From contig OX235271.1 of NCBI GenBank assembly GCA_944472155.2, positions 106,095,256-106,159,255 on the forward strand: 64,000 bases of DNA, given 5' to 3'. Shown one piece after another: positions 1-12,018 of this stretch. Every line of letters starts with the position of its first letter. Position 1 is the stretch's first letter. The notes beneath the pieces are model-generated. The model searched no databases. It was not told the origin of the DNA and saw only the letters and a program-made list of their open reading frames with translations. Origin of the DNA: Trichobilharzia szidati. Lineage: Eukaryota; Platyhelminthes; Trematoda; Strigeidida; Schistosomatidae. The position numbers were made by a program, and so were the translations under genes.

Positions 1-479
1 ACTTCTACCGCCATAACTTTTATTTGACTGTTATCTGGTCCCATGATCATGTCTGTTACTGGTCATTCAGCAATAAGACCACTTAGGAATAAGGAGCCTT
101 CACGCCATACATTAAGATATTCGTCCTTAAAGAGCATTCCACGAGATGTAGAATTTGTAACATTCTACTTTGAGAGCACATGTTTCCACTGAGACACCTT
201 TGTAAGGTTGTGAGTTTTGTGACTCGTTTAGCTATGAGTTTATCAGTTATTTGTACTATCAATACAGTACAAGACAATATATGAGCTCTGAAAAGTTACC
301 GTCCATTTCCGAAGGCATCAAGAAAATTGATGCTCACTGCCAAGACAGCCGCAGTCACTTCAACCAGTGTTATCTCTCGAACCTTAAGAAGCGCCACCGG
401 ATCTTTCGCCATAACAAGACAACAATAGATATTTGGGTTGTCTCACTAACTTCGATGGAGACCTTCGTAAAAGATTTAC
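1..479. other. No recognisable gene
   Basis: Short overlapping open frames occur on both strands, but none has a recognisable motif, a splice pattern or a second copy in the window. I see nothing supportable here. Confidence 0.5.
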
Positions 480-860
480 AAATTAACAATAATAAGAATC
501 TGTTCCGATTGCTTGTACTATATAATTCAACAATTTGAACTTTTAAAAAAAGTGATAATCTTACTATCCCTTGTAAACGTTGTACTTACCTCAATATTGG
601 TTGGCCATCGTATGCCTACAACTACGGGTTGAAAACGAAACGAAGTCGATTTTCCTGCGCAACCTGGAGGACTACTGTTTAATTCAATAATTATACGACA
701 TGGGTCAGACAATGAGTGTATTTATATATATATCAAATATTTAGCTGTTCAAACATTATTAACTTGTAGACAATCTACTATCTGTCATTATATCATACTT
801 GATCGTGCCTGTAAAAATGGCATGCATTTTCATGTAAATTTATGTTTATATGAAAATAAA
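480..860 (+). repeat. Dispersed repeat family A, copy 1
   Basis: The stretch reading 'ctgttccgattgcttgta' followed by a T-rich 'gaacttttaaaaaaagt' matches 10195-10345 in the same orientation and 18740-19060 in reverse. The downstream 'gatcgtgcctgtaaaaatgg' and 'catgcattttcatgtaaat' blocks match 10310-10345 and, inverted, 60540-60610. Copies are diverged and no coding capacity is evident. The family is not identified and could be an LTR or UTR fragment of a larger element. Confidence 0.5.
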
Positions 861-2054
861 TTTATGTTTAAAGTATATGTTCTTTGGAAAGTCGGATTTA
901 GACCAAAGGTCTCAATAGTCTTTCTTAGGGCATAATCAGCACCGAATAGATGAATGATTAATTCATACTAAGAAGCCTTGTGTGTTATATCGCTATCCTT
1001 CCACCACCATCACAGACGAAACGTTCCTCTATCTTCTTTGGGAATCTTCACCTGTAAGAACGTCTCTTCTTTGGGAGCAGCAAACACTACAACACTGAAT
1101 CGGGTGCGTAAAAGTCACCCAACTAAACTGCTGACACTACTTGGTCCCTGTAATAACTAATCATTCGAAGATGTACCACTGTACCTAGCCTCACAGTCAG
1201 AAACTGCTCGAAGCTTTTCAGGCTTTAAGGGATTCATAACCGGATGACGAGGTGTATACCACTGTACTCGTTCCGGATGAGGATGGATTCCAGCCAGTTC
1301 TACAAAGTATCCTTTCAACAAATGTCTCGCCACGCCTTCTTCATATCTTTTCAGTAGACTACAGTATTAATAAAGACGTCTCCCATGACAGTGAAGTCTA
1401 AGGGTTGCTATTCCGTAACTGTCCGCAGATTAGAACGATCATACTTCCATGGTAATCCTGCCTCGAAGTGACCGTCAACAAGTCTGAAGGACTATCCACC
1501 CGCAGATCTCTCGTGTCCTCTTCAGAATGCTCCCCACTTAGGAGGTGCATGTCCTTGAATCCATGATCATATAGCCTTCAAGATTGTCCGGTATTTTTTT
1601 GACAATATAAGACAACATAAAAAACTAGCAGCCGACCCACCACGCTTTTGTAGCACTAATTTAATCCAAACTATATGGGTTGTAATAGTAAATGGTTGCT
1701 TCCCCCAAATAGTCACCTCACAGACCAATGTGCATCTTGAGCATCGCAACCAATCAGAAGTCTAACTGCATCCTCCCTAATAATAACACCCTAAGGTCTC
1801 TGAAGTGTCTTCAGGCCCTCAGCTGTTATTCAATAGGGGAGTTGTCCGGCAGGTATCCGCAAATCTGGAATTGTATAAACCTTGTTTTTCTTCACTGAGT
1901 CCCTTTCCCCTGCAGAGAGTGGCCCCAAGGGAGATTCAACTCAGTTTCGCTGCTAGACTTTATTCACCGTCTTAGAAACCAATATTTCTGTCAAAATAAT
2001 GATTCAAATTACAGACGGACAGCCAGTTTTACTGCAGCAGACTTCTTATTCAGA
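861..2054. other. No recognisable gene
   Basis: Mixed-composition unique-looking sequence. Only short frames are present, and no domain motif or internal repeat was seen. Confidence 0.45.
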
Positions 2055-2262
2055 TTTTAAACGTTAATTTTTGGGAAGCACGGCAGTGGAAAAGCGAAAC
2101 GGGAAACCTCGTCAAACACACCGAATGCTATTCATCATTCGATAGATAAAGAAAACCTTACAAATCATGAGGAACTTATGGTTCTTATTTGATCATTTGC
2201 CTCATCCTTCAAAATTCCTTAATCGCTTGCTACATCTGAGTGTCCACGGTATACTGTTTTAG
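2055..2262 (+). repeat. Dispersed repeat family B, copy 1
   Basis: The block starting 'gggaagcacggcagtgg' and ending near 'taatcgcttgctacatctgagtg' aligns in the same orientation with 22007-22200. Shared anchors are 'aagcacgg(c/t)agtg', 'cattc(g/a)', 'agaaa...ttacaaat' and 'ttaatcgctt...catctgagtg'. Copies are strongly diverged. The element type is unknown. Confidence 0.45.
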
Positions 2263-5200
2263 AGACCATACATTAGCCTTCTCGTGGGAATGACTTCCCT
2301 AAGGATGTCAGTTCTGTTAGTCTATCTTCTGGAGTTGTAACTAGGGTTTTTCATTGGGCACTTTTGTTTTTATTGATGAGGTTAGATTTTGGTTCCACTG
2401 GTACTATGAGAACCAAGCGGAGATGGCAGGCAGATCATAGTAAAGTTGAAAAATAGACTATTCGGAGAACTGTCACGAGCTGGCTACCTAACACCGCATT
2501 GATGAGATGGAGTTCTACCTGGTCAGCGAATAGGTATTTAATCACCTGCCTCTGAGGACCCCTGCAATACGAAAAAGAATGGAAGATACTAATTAAAGAA
2601 GCAGACAGTTTCATCGAACCATGGAGAATGCTTCGCTACCCACACAGAAAACAAGCAATTGGAATATGTAATAACAAAATGTCAGTGTTTGTTCTCACAA
2701 ATTCCGATTTGCAGAGATATGCTGTGGTCTTGAAAGGAAAGAGTAAAACCAAGCCCAGCAGCTTTGTATGCAAGATAAGATCGACAAAAATAGAACTAAT
2801 TAATTCTCCAAGTTTTATAATTAAGTATATGTGTGAAGTACGTAACCACATGATTGTACACTTTTTTGTTAGATGTTAAAATTAGAGACATTGTACATGA
2901 CTTCTGTTTAAAAAGATTCATGCTGGAATATAGATAACTTCCGAGTACAATGTAAAATACAGTGTACTGTTGGTCGTTTCGTCTTCTCACTGGTCTATAC
3001 TGTCTACTTGTTTCACTCATAACCGTGTTGTATACTTTGGATTTTTTAGGAACCTCTCATCCTCATCGGAAGTCTATTCTACAACCCGTACACAGCTTCT
3101 ACTAATAGACACGACTCCAGCATGGAACGCTTCTGCGGATTATATTAATAATTTGTAGCAGTGGACTTCAACTGTATATCCAAGTAGCCGTTTAATTAAT
3201 ATAACTAATTACTGTATTTTTATAATATACTCTTATAGTATCATCTCATTAACTTGGATTTTTAGTCGCATACTTGTTATGTTATTGAGCTCGCTAGACA
3301 GTCCCCTACATATAAACGATAATCCGTGTTGGATTCCTGGATAATGGACACTGTAAGGTTGACTCTACAGCTAAACGTTGATTAGTCTTCTGAATCCAGA
3401 CGACGTGGAGAGGCTCATAAATCTTTCGATCATGGAATGTAAAAATTTGAAATAGCGTGGTTGGATCTGTTTCAGGTGTATTGCTTTGGTCCCAATAAGG
3501 AATAACTATGGTTACAAACATGAAGACATCATAATGTAGCTCCTGCTCATCTTCTAATAACTATAACCTATGAAGTCCTAAAGGATTTTGTTAGGAAGGA
3601 CTAATCACGTGTGATAAATTTTGGTATACATACGGGGATAAGCGTAAACCCAGTAATAGACTTAATGAATGAAGAGGTATGGGAGGTCAGTCAGTTACCC
3701 CAGTTATCCCTCGTTATTGTTCAAATGAGCGCAGTCGTAAAGGTAGAAGTCATGTTTATCTTGAAAGTAGTTTCTAAGGAATTTGCCGGCATTAGGTTAT
3801 GTTGGTGTAGTAATATGATTAGAGGAGAGTTGATGTCACTGTCAGTGGTTCGAGCACAAATTTTGGGGTCGTTTACGTGTCTGTCACCCCCTACTTGTTA
3901 GGTGTTACAAGCTCAAGAATACGGATTATAAAATGTGTTGATAAATAAATAGGTTTCTCTATTTCACTTTTACCATACTAAATCACCAATGAGAGATTAG
4001 GTGCCAAAGCAGAACTGATGTACTGTAACAACAGGGGTTGCCTCGCTACCATTATTGCGCAATAACAGTAACGCATATAGTTATAGTTAAGTCATATTTT
4101 GTACCATTACTGCTTCTCAAGTAGACATCTTATGGTCTACTATGCTTTCGTAACTGATATTGTCTACATCTAGATCCTGGTGAAAGAAATAAAGTTATAT
4201 TTAACATATATATATATATATATATGTATATGCAGCCAGAGATGAACACTGGTTTAGTAAACCATGCAAAAGTTTATCAGGGTCTTAAGTCAGCTTCATA
4301 CTAAACAGAGACAATTTATAACGCGAAACACATGACAATTGTCATAGCAAGCTGAATTCACGTTTATAAAATAGCTGTAAATTTGAGCTTTTCTGTATTG
4401 TGAGGACATTCGGCTTGTTACTCTTTGTAGTATTATTAATGCTTGAATAAGTTTTATACTTCCTGTAACATCCAGTCAACGGCTATATGCCAAGTAATAC
4501 TCAGACGTTTCATGATCCTGCTACTGAATGTGTATAGATCTTGAAGTGGAGGCTTCCTTTATTTCGGTCTTAACTTTCATACTACTTGTAAGTATCACGA
4601 TAAGTTCAGCATTAATTTCATGGAGGCTGTCGACTATGTGAAGCAACGTTATCCCGTTAGACTGCTTAGGGATTTACAGGTGAACCACTTGTAATAATCG
4701 GCTAATGCTCAGTTAGCTTGCATTCCTCGAGAAAACGTTTTGAGTCAGTGGCAGCGGAGAACTTTATAAACACGAAACAATAAGCCAAACACAATATTTT
4801 ACATTACGGCGACGTAGATAAGACTTACTTTGAGTTCCATAGATGAGGTTTTATTCACGTCATCGTTGGTGTTATGCTATTTTTATTCTTTAAGCATACT
4901 CTGAAAGGGACAACTATGAAGAGAAAAAGAGTGAATCTGATTTGTAATTAGAGGGGTTTGGATGGCTCATGAGAAAGACTGACTCACCCACTCGTGCAGC
5001 TTTAAATCTGTATTTCTGTTATCTCTTTCCGTTTGGTTCAGTATCGTCTCGTCCATGAAGAATTGCAGTTTCCACTTTTTAAATTGACACAACCAAAATT
5101 TAACTGATGCAAATTCCCGTCCTTGACGTGATCGTCTAAATAATCAGCTTAACTACACGGTGAGTCTTAAATATTAACGGATTTTATTTTACTGTCCTGT

Positions 5201-5879
5201 TACTATAGTCCTGTGTAGTCGAATTCTTGTTAACCACAAGTTATAATTTGCTATTCTCTTTTTATATATATATATATAACGATGTACCTTTATTCATTGT
5301 TCTTCGTACCTTTTTCACATTGCCCCTTCGTTTTCATTTGTTTATGTCTAAAATCTGTTAGGTAGACTACAAACTTCTTATTTCTTTACATTTTACTGTA
5401 CATATGTATTTTTTCAAATGCTGTTAGAGACGGTACATACGAAATGCCTAACTGAAAGTAGTCGTTCATAACACAAATTTCATTGAGTTAGCTACTGAAT
5501 GCAAAAATAGTCTGCGTGACGCATAGCAATAAAAATTTTAGAAAAGAAGCAACATTTCTCTAGAGCCTAGCAGATTGAAAGGTGGGAGGTTGGTAAATAC
5601 TACTCAACAAATATGATGGTGAGAACTGAAGAAAACTACCCTTATCTGTGAGAAAGCGCTGTAGTGATAAGGCTCCTGAGTTTGAATAACTTCAACAAAA
5701 AGAAAGGTAAAAACTGCCTGAATGCCACAACATGGGTATAAAGTCCCTGAATACAAGCACATGGTATGATGTGCCTACTTTCAAAGGACATCTAACAGTA
5801 TAAATCGAAACAGCAGCATAAATGTTATTAGATTTTGCATTTAGATATGATGGAGAAGATTTGTAACTAAGGTGGGTGA
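2263..5879. other. No recognisable gene; two short (TA)n runs
   Basis: No motif-bearing frame was found. Short (TA)n tracts lie at about 4206-4226 and 5263-5278. The longest frames (about 96 and 72 codons) look like chance openings. Confidence 0.45.
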
Positions 5880-6084
5880 TTTTGATGTGGTTGGGTTCTC
5901 TGAGCTGCATAGTTAATTTGCGGAGCTTTCATCACCCTACTAGGTGACATCTTCAGCGCATACTTCAATTTGAAGTGAGCTTTTAGATTTCTCCACGAGT
6001 TTATTAATCATCTCTCCTGGTGACCTTGAACGTGATTAGTTGTTTTTGTGCGTTTTCACACCTTGTAGGCTACTTGTATTGCAA
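5880..6084 (-). repeat. PLE1 left inverted arm
   Basis: It is the reverse complement of 6969-7153. Anchors are 'gacatcttcagcgcatactt', 'gagcttttagatttctcc' and 'ctacttgtattgcaac'. A block near 5907-5925 is absent from the right arm. The same arm sequence, in this orientation, recurs at 39559-39770. Confidence 0.85.
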
Positions 6085-6177
6085 CTCGGACAAAAACTAG
6101 CAAAGGAGACCATGGAACAATTACTCAGCAACGACGAACACGTCCTACAACAATCAAAAACGTAACACACAAGCTGG

Positions 6178-6300
6178 ATGGAATGCATAAACCTATGCAT
6201 AACAACGTACTTCCAATTCAACGGCCAAATATATAAACAAGTCAAATGAACACCCATGGGATCGTCAATATCAGGTTTGATTGCAGAAGCAGTGATGCGT
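6178..6300 (+). pseudogene. PLE1 reverse transcriptase remnant
   Basis: The frame starting at 6178 reads a short peptide ending TYFQFNGQIYKQVK, a stop, then TPMGSSISGLIAEAVM. This resembles the Penelope RT block around the conserved 'G-T/D-P-M-G-S' motif, with the glycine codon converted to a stop. The catalytic YxDD-type motif is not visible in the remaining sequence, so this copy cannot encode an active RT. Confidence 0.75.
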
Positions 6301-6384
6301 ACAAACACTATTCAAGAGGGCCAGGACTCATTACAGCACTCCCACCTTAAGGAAAATTGAAGAGAGATATCTCATGGACGTCTT

Positions 6385-6870
6385 CCAAAAAATGGATATC
6401 CACGAAATTTCATCAAGAGACATATACCCCCTAGCCAGCCTATCAAACCAAAAGCCCCCAAGGAAAGCACAAAGAAAATCGCCTTACCATATATAAAGGA
6501 TATCTCAGAAATCACTACAAGACTCTTCAAACCTTTAGGAATTGACGTCGTACACAAACCAACAAAGTCACTTCACTCAATTCTATGTCAACCAAAAGAC
6601 TCAACAGCGAAGGAAGATAAAACCAACATCATCTATAAGATAAATTGTAACAACTGCGAAAAACACTACATTGGCCAAAGTGGACGTCCCCTTCGTCTTC
6701 GTATCCACGAACATAAGCTAACCATCAAAAGACATGACATACACTCCCTCATATCACTACATACAGACAACCACGGGCATCAATTCGATTGGGACAATGT
6801 TCAAATATTAGACAGAGGAAACAACAAGAATGCTAGAGAATTTTTAGAAGATTGGCATTCCAGTGAATAA
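6385..6870 (+). pseudogene. PLE1 GIY-YIG endonuclease domain, open frame without start
   Basis: A 161-codon frame with no starting Met runs from 6385 to a TAA at 6868-6870. It begins NGYPRNFIKRH, the RT-to-endonuclease linker style of Penelope elements. It contains IIYKINCNNCEKHYIGQSGR (GIY-like and YIG motifs with paired cysteines) followed by LRIHEHK, and ends with a conserved glutamate-rich region. In this family the GIY-YIG domain nicks target DNA for insertion. A frameshift separates it from the RT remnant upstream. After the stop, the same frame continues into the right arm, so the stop may be a point mutation. Confidence 0.85.
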
Positions 6871-6968
6871 TCAATCCATAAACACATTGAGATTGACAAA
6901 GTTTATCAACCGATAAGGAAGAAACCTCACACACAAAGAGTCAAAGTTCAAGTCAAAGAAACAATCAG

Positions 6969-7153
6969 TTGCAATACAAGTAGCCCAGAAGGTGTGAAAA
7001 CGCACAAAAACAACTAATCACGTCCAAGGTCACCAGGGGAGATGATTAATAAACTCGTGGAGAAATCTAAAAGCTCACTTCAAATTGAAGTATGCGCTGA
7101 AGATGTCACCTAGTAGGGTGGTGAAAGCTCAGAGAACACAACCACATCAAAAA
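6969..7153 (+). repeat. PLE1 right inverted arm
   Basis: It begins 'gttgcaatacaagtagc' directly after the endonuclease frame and ends near 'ctcagagaacacaaccacat'. It mirrors 5880-6084. Together with the left arm it would allow a ~1.27 kb hairpin-ended structure. Confidence 0.85.
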
Positions 7154-7379
7154 GATTTTGCTTTTCTTCTGCATATTCTATATAATTTGCATTTGGGTTT
7201 AACTTCTTTTTCAGTATCGATTCCTATCACTTTTTTTCAATTATTAACATTTGCTGGCTGCCTCTTTAACTCTCTTGGTGATTTCTCCTGTTTTCGCTTT
7301 TCAAAGGTACTGCATTGGAGCATTTCATATGCAAAGTAATGCTGCTTTCTACGTTTTTATTAATTGAACGGAGTTTTGA

Positions 7380-7960
7380 AATCACTAGAACCTACATTTC
7401 GTATACATTCAGAATGTTGTTCCACTTAACCGTTTCCTTCTGGGTGGCAGGCAGTCGTGCATGTCTTCCGAATACCAACTACGTTGCAGGTGTGATGAAC
7501 AGGTTGGCTCTCAATAGCAGGAGCCTAATTAGAATGCAATGATTATGGGGCGCCAAAGTGAGTAATCCCGTTGTCGATGAATGCCCTGGCCACGCTGTTT
7601 GCAGCTTGTTGTTTCAGAGGTACCACTTCACACCAATTTGTAAAATAATCAGTGATCACTAAGATGCATCGGTTACCTCTTTCTGAGGTTGGAAGTGGCA
7701 TCATTATATCAGTGCCGACTGGCTGATTTGGTGCTTGGGTTAGCATAGGTAAAAGGGAGCCTTAAGCGTTTGTGTAGGTTTTTTGCTGCAGCTATGGGGG
7801 TCACACTTTTGGCAGAAATCGGCCACATCCCAATGAAGCAACAGCCACCAGAAACGCTGACGGATGGCGTGTTAAGTTTTGTGTTGACCAGCGTGCCTAA
7901 GTTGGTGGCACACTTGACTGACAAGCTGCTGTACTTTGACGTTTTGAACTAGGAGTCGTG
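7380..7960 (-). pseudogene. gypsy integrase (HHCC zinc domain and core)
   Basis: On the - strand near 7950-7740, one frame reads HAGQHKT, a stop, IRQRFWWLLLHWDV and FCQKC, a match to the histidine/cysteine zinc-binding domain. The catalytic core follows at 7746-7543 with PVGTDIMMPLPTSERGNRC and a following ILVITDYFTNW. It then continues past a stop into a GIRKTCTT...HPEGNG block and E-rich sequence to about 7380. In this family the core integrates the cDNA. Several stops show it is inactive. Confidence 0.85.
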
Positions 7961-8069
7961 AGTTGGAATTCGGTTCCACTATGTATAAGACATCATCCAT
8001 TAGTCGAAATAGGTCCAATTTACCACATATACACTGGATAGCTGCTGCCAGATCTCATAATTCTTTATA

Positions 8070-8490
8070 CTTTGACTTATTGTTGCCGTGCTGTTGTCGT
8101 AAAAACACAGGTTGTATATCTGCGTCCACCGCTTGCAGGAGTCCAGTCGATATCAGCTGCAGTACCGAGTAATACATTCACTGTAATTTCAAAATTAGAG
8201 AGGCGTGAGAGAGCATCGGTGTTAGCATATCGTTTTCCGGGACGGTATTCACGAGTGAAGTCAAACGCCCGTAGACGTTCTTGCCAGCGGGCGAGCTGGC
8301 CCTCTGCATCAAAAAAATTCTGCAGCCACTGTAACGCCTGGTGATCAGTTCGGACCCGAAATTTACGCCCACATAAATAATAGCGAAAGTAAATGAGCAG
8401 TACACAAGAGCCAACGTCTCACGGCGAGCAGTAGAATACATTATTTCTTTCTTATCCAGTGTCCGGCTAGCGTATGCAATTACCCGCACC
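8070..8490 (-). pseudogene. gypsy RNase H
   Basis: The - strand frame contains RVIAYASRTLDKKE, YSTARRETLALVY, then (after a one-base shift near 8370) YYLCGRKFRVRTDH, QALQWLQNFFDAEGQLARWQ and YRPGKRYANTDALSRL. These are the standard blocks of the gypsy RNase H and the following linker. The region from about 8395 down to 8070 is open without an ATG, so the reading frame is better preserved than its start-to-stop length suggests. Confidence 0.88.
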
Positions 8491-8899
8491 TGTCCCCAGA
8501 CGTTATCTGTGAAAGGTCAGCCCCTATCACTTGTGCACTGGTGTCAGTAACCGAGATAAAGTGGCCGCTGTGAGGCAATGTATCTAGGATCTCTTAAACA
8601 GAGGGAAGTTGAACATGTTTTAAGCGTATTAAATGCTACCAGACACTCCAGGAGAATTTCCGCCCCTATTCTGTTAGTCGGTGAAGGGGGGTTGCCATAC
8701 ACTAGGGTCAATACTTAGTACTCTTAGCTCCATCTCGAAAGCTCGTAACTTGCGTATGAGAAATGAAGAATGCACCGCACTAGCCAGCACCACCAGAGTA
8801 GGTGCTCTCACAGGAATCCTAAAGAAAAGAATGAATCGCCAAAGCCATAAAATTTCTCTCCTTATAAACAAGGGCAAACTATACAGCAACCATGCATGC

Positions 8900-9440
8900 A
8901 TGTGTGAACTATTTAACGAGACGTTCGCAGCTAACGAAAGAACGAAAGAAGCAAGCCTCATTCAAACTGCGCACGCCCACTTTCGATTTAGGGATACGGC
9001 AGCTGAGGATAGCTCGCACATTGCATCTATCTGTGCTAACTCCTTGTGGAGTAATCTCATGACTAAGGAAGGTAACAGATTTCTGCAGGAAATGGTATTT
9101 CAAGGTTTTCAGTTTAAGATTCCTCTCGTATAAACGTTGGAATACGGCTTGGAGGTTGCCATGGTGTTCTTAGAGGGACTGTCCGAACGCGATAATGTCG
9201 TTCAGGTAAATGAGGCATGTTTGGGGACTAGCCCTGCAAGCGCTGTTTGCATGAGACTTTGAAAAGGAGTGAGGCATTAGATAAGCTAAATGGCGTGGTT
9301 TCGAATTCATACAACCTCGTAGGCACGACAAAGGCAGTTTTCGGTCGAAATTCAGGTCGAATTTCGACTTTCCAATAGCTGGAAGCCGGGTCTAACGTGG
9401 AGAACCTTTGGTACTCATGCTGATCAGCGCATATGGTAGT
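8900..9440 (-). pseudogene. gypsy reverse transcriptase, C-terminal half
   Basis: Frames on the - strand show FSTLDPASSYWKVEIRPEFR, KTAFVVPTRLYEFETTPFSL and, further on, KYHFLQKSVTFLSHEITPQG followed by VSTD. Between them, in another frame, is YLNDIIAFG, which corresponds to the catalytic Y-x-D-D box but reads Y-L-N-D. Frameshifts and the altered catalytic box argue for a dead copy. Confidence 0.85.
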
Positions 9441-10385
9441 GGTCACAATTGTGAATCGCTCCAATCTGTGGGACAGTAACATGCATTTTATGACAGCTCG
9501 AGAATTAAACATCAGTCTGGACTCTCAACAAAAACATAATAATGAGGATTGTACAGATCTAAATTATAAATAAAATGTTCTTTTGCTCCTACTATCTACA
9601 AGCCTGTTCAGCTTCTTGTCACGATTCTACCCATTGGGCCCTACAGAAATTCGTGAGACATCTTACAGGCCAGCTTATCCTACGGGTTCTAATTTTTCAG
9701 ATCTTTGAATTCACTCCTCACTTAAATATCACTTACCTACCTCACAATAATCTTTTTATTCACTCACTATTATACGCTACTTTATGTTAACTACCTAGGC
9801 CATTATCAAAGCTAAAGCTTGCTCTTTGTTCATATTTAATGCTTGTTTGAACAAAGCTATATCTTCATCGAAAACATCATAGTTTCTATGCCTAGACCAA
9901 TATGATTAGCATTACACATTGCAAATGTATACTATCATTTCAAGTACTATATAGCCTCTTCTTCTTGTATTTAACTTGTAAATATACTTCCAATAATGTA
10001 TTATTCATATTAGCATTTTATACCATTCTGCAGCTGCGCAGAATTTTCTTCTCTTCCTGAAATAGCGTTCAGTCACACGGTGGCATAGCACTCACACAGA
10101 TACACGCTGTTCACTGCCTGACCATAACTATCAGCAGGCGACGGAACGAATTTAGAGTTGTCGCTCAAATTTGACGGTAACCTTAATAAACGGTTTAGAA
10201 TTTGACATTTATAAGAACCTGTTCTGATTGCTTGTAAAATAATTGAACAATTCAAACTTTTGAAAAAGTAATAATTTATGATACTTCAGGATTGTAATTT
10301 ATAACATTACTGATCGTGCCAGTAAAAATGGCACGCATTTCTTGTAAACTTACCCGTTTATACTAAATATAAATTATTATTATAA
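9420..10385. other. ~965 bp block inserted inside the gypsy RT domain
   Basis: RT coding ends after a VDYRRL...PRIDAILDA block near 10385 (- strand) and resumes with FSTLD near 9420. In intact gypsy RT these blocks are only about ten residues apart. The intervening sequence contains repeat family A copy 2. Clear target-site duplications were not resolved because the junctions have drifted. Confidence 0.65.
10030..10345 (+). repeat. Dispersed repeat family A, copy 2
   Basis: It matches 18740-19060 in reverse orientation over about 300 bp (anchors 'cctgaaatagc', 'cgctgttcactg', 'tgaccataa', 'cctgttctgat') and 480-860 over its 3' half. It lies inside the block that splits the gypsy RT. Confidence 0.6.
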
Positions 10386-11160
10386 AAGCATCTAGTATAG
10401 CGTCTATGCGAGGTGAGGAAAAAGAAACTCGTTGGGCGATTGAAATAAGACGACGATAGTCTACTCACAGATGGAGAGAGCCATCTTTCTTCTTAACAAG
10501 GACGACAGGGGATGCCCACGGTGAAGTAGACGGTTTAAACACTTCCTTGTGTAGCATTTCTGCTATCATCGTGTCCAACTGTTGTTGATAATGAATGGGC
10601 ACCCGCCGAGGTGGCGTATTAAATGGCAAAGTATCCTCTGTCTTGATCTCGTGTTAGACAATACCAGTTGGTCCCATAATGTGACCATCGTCAAACACGT
10701 CGTTATAATCATACAGCGAGTCCAGAGCGTCGAAACGGCGAGGGTTGGCATTGATTTCCACCGTAGTCACCTGGGGTAGGGTACAGGTTTTAGCACCGAC
10801 CGTGAATAATCGATCGACTAATTGGGAGGTTATGCGCCCCCAGCCTAATTCGTAAACGACCTAGGTCAGTGAAAGCGTGTTGAGCGGCTAAGAAATCAAC
10901 ACCCAGTATGGCGTCCCATAGTACCACATCACACATGACAAAAGAATGAGTGCATGGAATCGTTTACCCTGATAGAGGCTCCGTTGGCGGTAATTGACTG
11001 CAGCTGACCGGTTAGAGGTCCAGGGTTGACTCTCAACCTCTGAACAAACCCTGCGCAGACAACAGAGGACGATGCCATGCTGTCAGCCAGAAAAGATATG
11101 TCTACGCCATGAATTTTACCCTCAAGAATAAGTGAGGACTTGAAACATTGGCTGAATAGG
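10386..11160 (-). pseudogene. gypsy protease-like region and RT N-terminal half
   Basis: The - strand reads EMLHKEVFKPSTSPWASPVV followed by LVKKKDGSL, then a stop and VDYRRL, which is the start of the gypsy RT. Upstream (about 11110-10830) a frame reads LADSMASSSVVCAGF and later VLWDAILGVDFLAAQHAF in a shifted frame. This is the style of a retropepsin, with the usual D-S/T-G-A active site decayed to D-S-M-A. Confidence 0.75.
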
Positions 11161-11296
11161 AGTACATTATTAAGTGGCTCATCTGAAGTTTTTTACTGTG
11201 TCCACATCTCCATGCTCTGCGATCAAATCGACAACAATAATAACATCTGTTCGGGTCACCGTTTGATCTGGAAGGGGTTATAGATAGTGTTGCAGG

Positions 11297-12018
11297 CTAG
11301 ATTGTTAGTGCGGGGTTAAGGCAGAGTTGTAGGAACACCGTGACTGATGTTCTTCGGTCAGTGGTCCTGAAGGTGTAGCAGAAAGTACTGGCAGTTGGCG
11401 ATCTCGAAGCGTTTGACCTCGAAAGCTTCTGAGATGGATTTCTCTGGGTTGCATAAAAGTTGGCACTTAACCTCGTAAGATAGGAGGGCCTGTGCAAAGC
11501 GGGTACAAATAGCCCCAGCGCGACTCCCATTGAAGAGGGTTGGAAAAGCGTCTCATGAAGTTGGTGGAGGCAGTTAGCAGTCATCTCCCCCGGTTCTTGA
11601 CGACGTTTAAGGAAACAGTGCATGCACGCGGAGTAACTGGATGGTTTCGCGAAGCGTTCGTCTAATGTGACCAGTTGTCACTGAGCGTCTTGGACAGGGA
11701 GAATGCTCCAGCGATTTCACGACGTAATGCAGAATCACTCAATGGCAACATGGCCTATCTGTACTGAGTTTGTGAGGACAGGCCTGTGAGGAGAGATTCC
11801 ACACTGAATTTCCACAAACCGTAGTCGCTGTTGATATCCAGGGGCGGTGGTCCTCGCAAAGGAAGAGTGTTTACTGTGGTTGAGGGATGTGTGCCGGCTT
11901 TCTGGGTAAAGCATACTACATGAGGTTCATATGAGTCCAAATTGGAAACAATTAGGGTTGATTCGGTCCCGTGAAATAAGTTATAGTGTGTGGGAGGATC
12001 CTGGAGTAACTTAGACAT
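11297..12018 (-). pseudogene. gypsy gag-like remnant
   Basis: Two - strand frames, 12018-11755 and 11623-11297, are consistent with a gag region. The second contains FLKRRQEPGE...L..LHETL, the R-x-Q-x-x-G-E pattern common in gypsy capsid C-terminal regions. The first begins MSKLLQDP. Assignment rests mainly on position upstream of the protease-like region. Confidence 0.5.

Larger units (their letters stand above)
5880..7153 (+). mobile_element. Penelope-like retroelement with inverted terminal arms (PLE1)
   Basis: A truncated Penelope-like element reads on the + strand. It keeps part of the reverse transcriptase (6178-6300) and a nearly complete GIY-YIG endonuclease frame (6385-6870). The body is flanked by long inverted arms at 5880-6084 and 6969-7153, which correspond over most of their length except for a ~19 nt extra block in the left arm near 5907-5925. 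Inverted or tandem pseudo-LTRs are known in Penelope-like elements, so the arms are probably the element's own pseudo-LTRs. An in-frame stop in the RT remnant shows the copy is dead. Related arm sequence recurs at 39559-39850 and 43574-43703. Confidence 0.85.

Noticed and set aside
8681..9133. 150-codon + strand frame
   Set aside because: It is the antisense of the gypsy reverse transcriptase region, whose conserved blocks are clear on the other strand.
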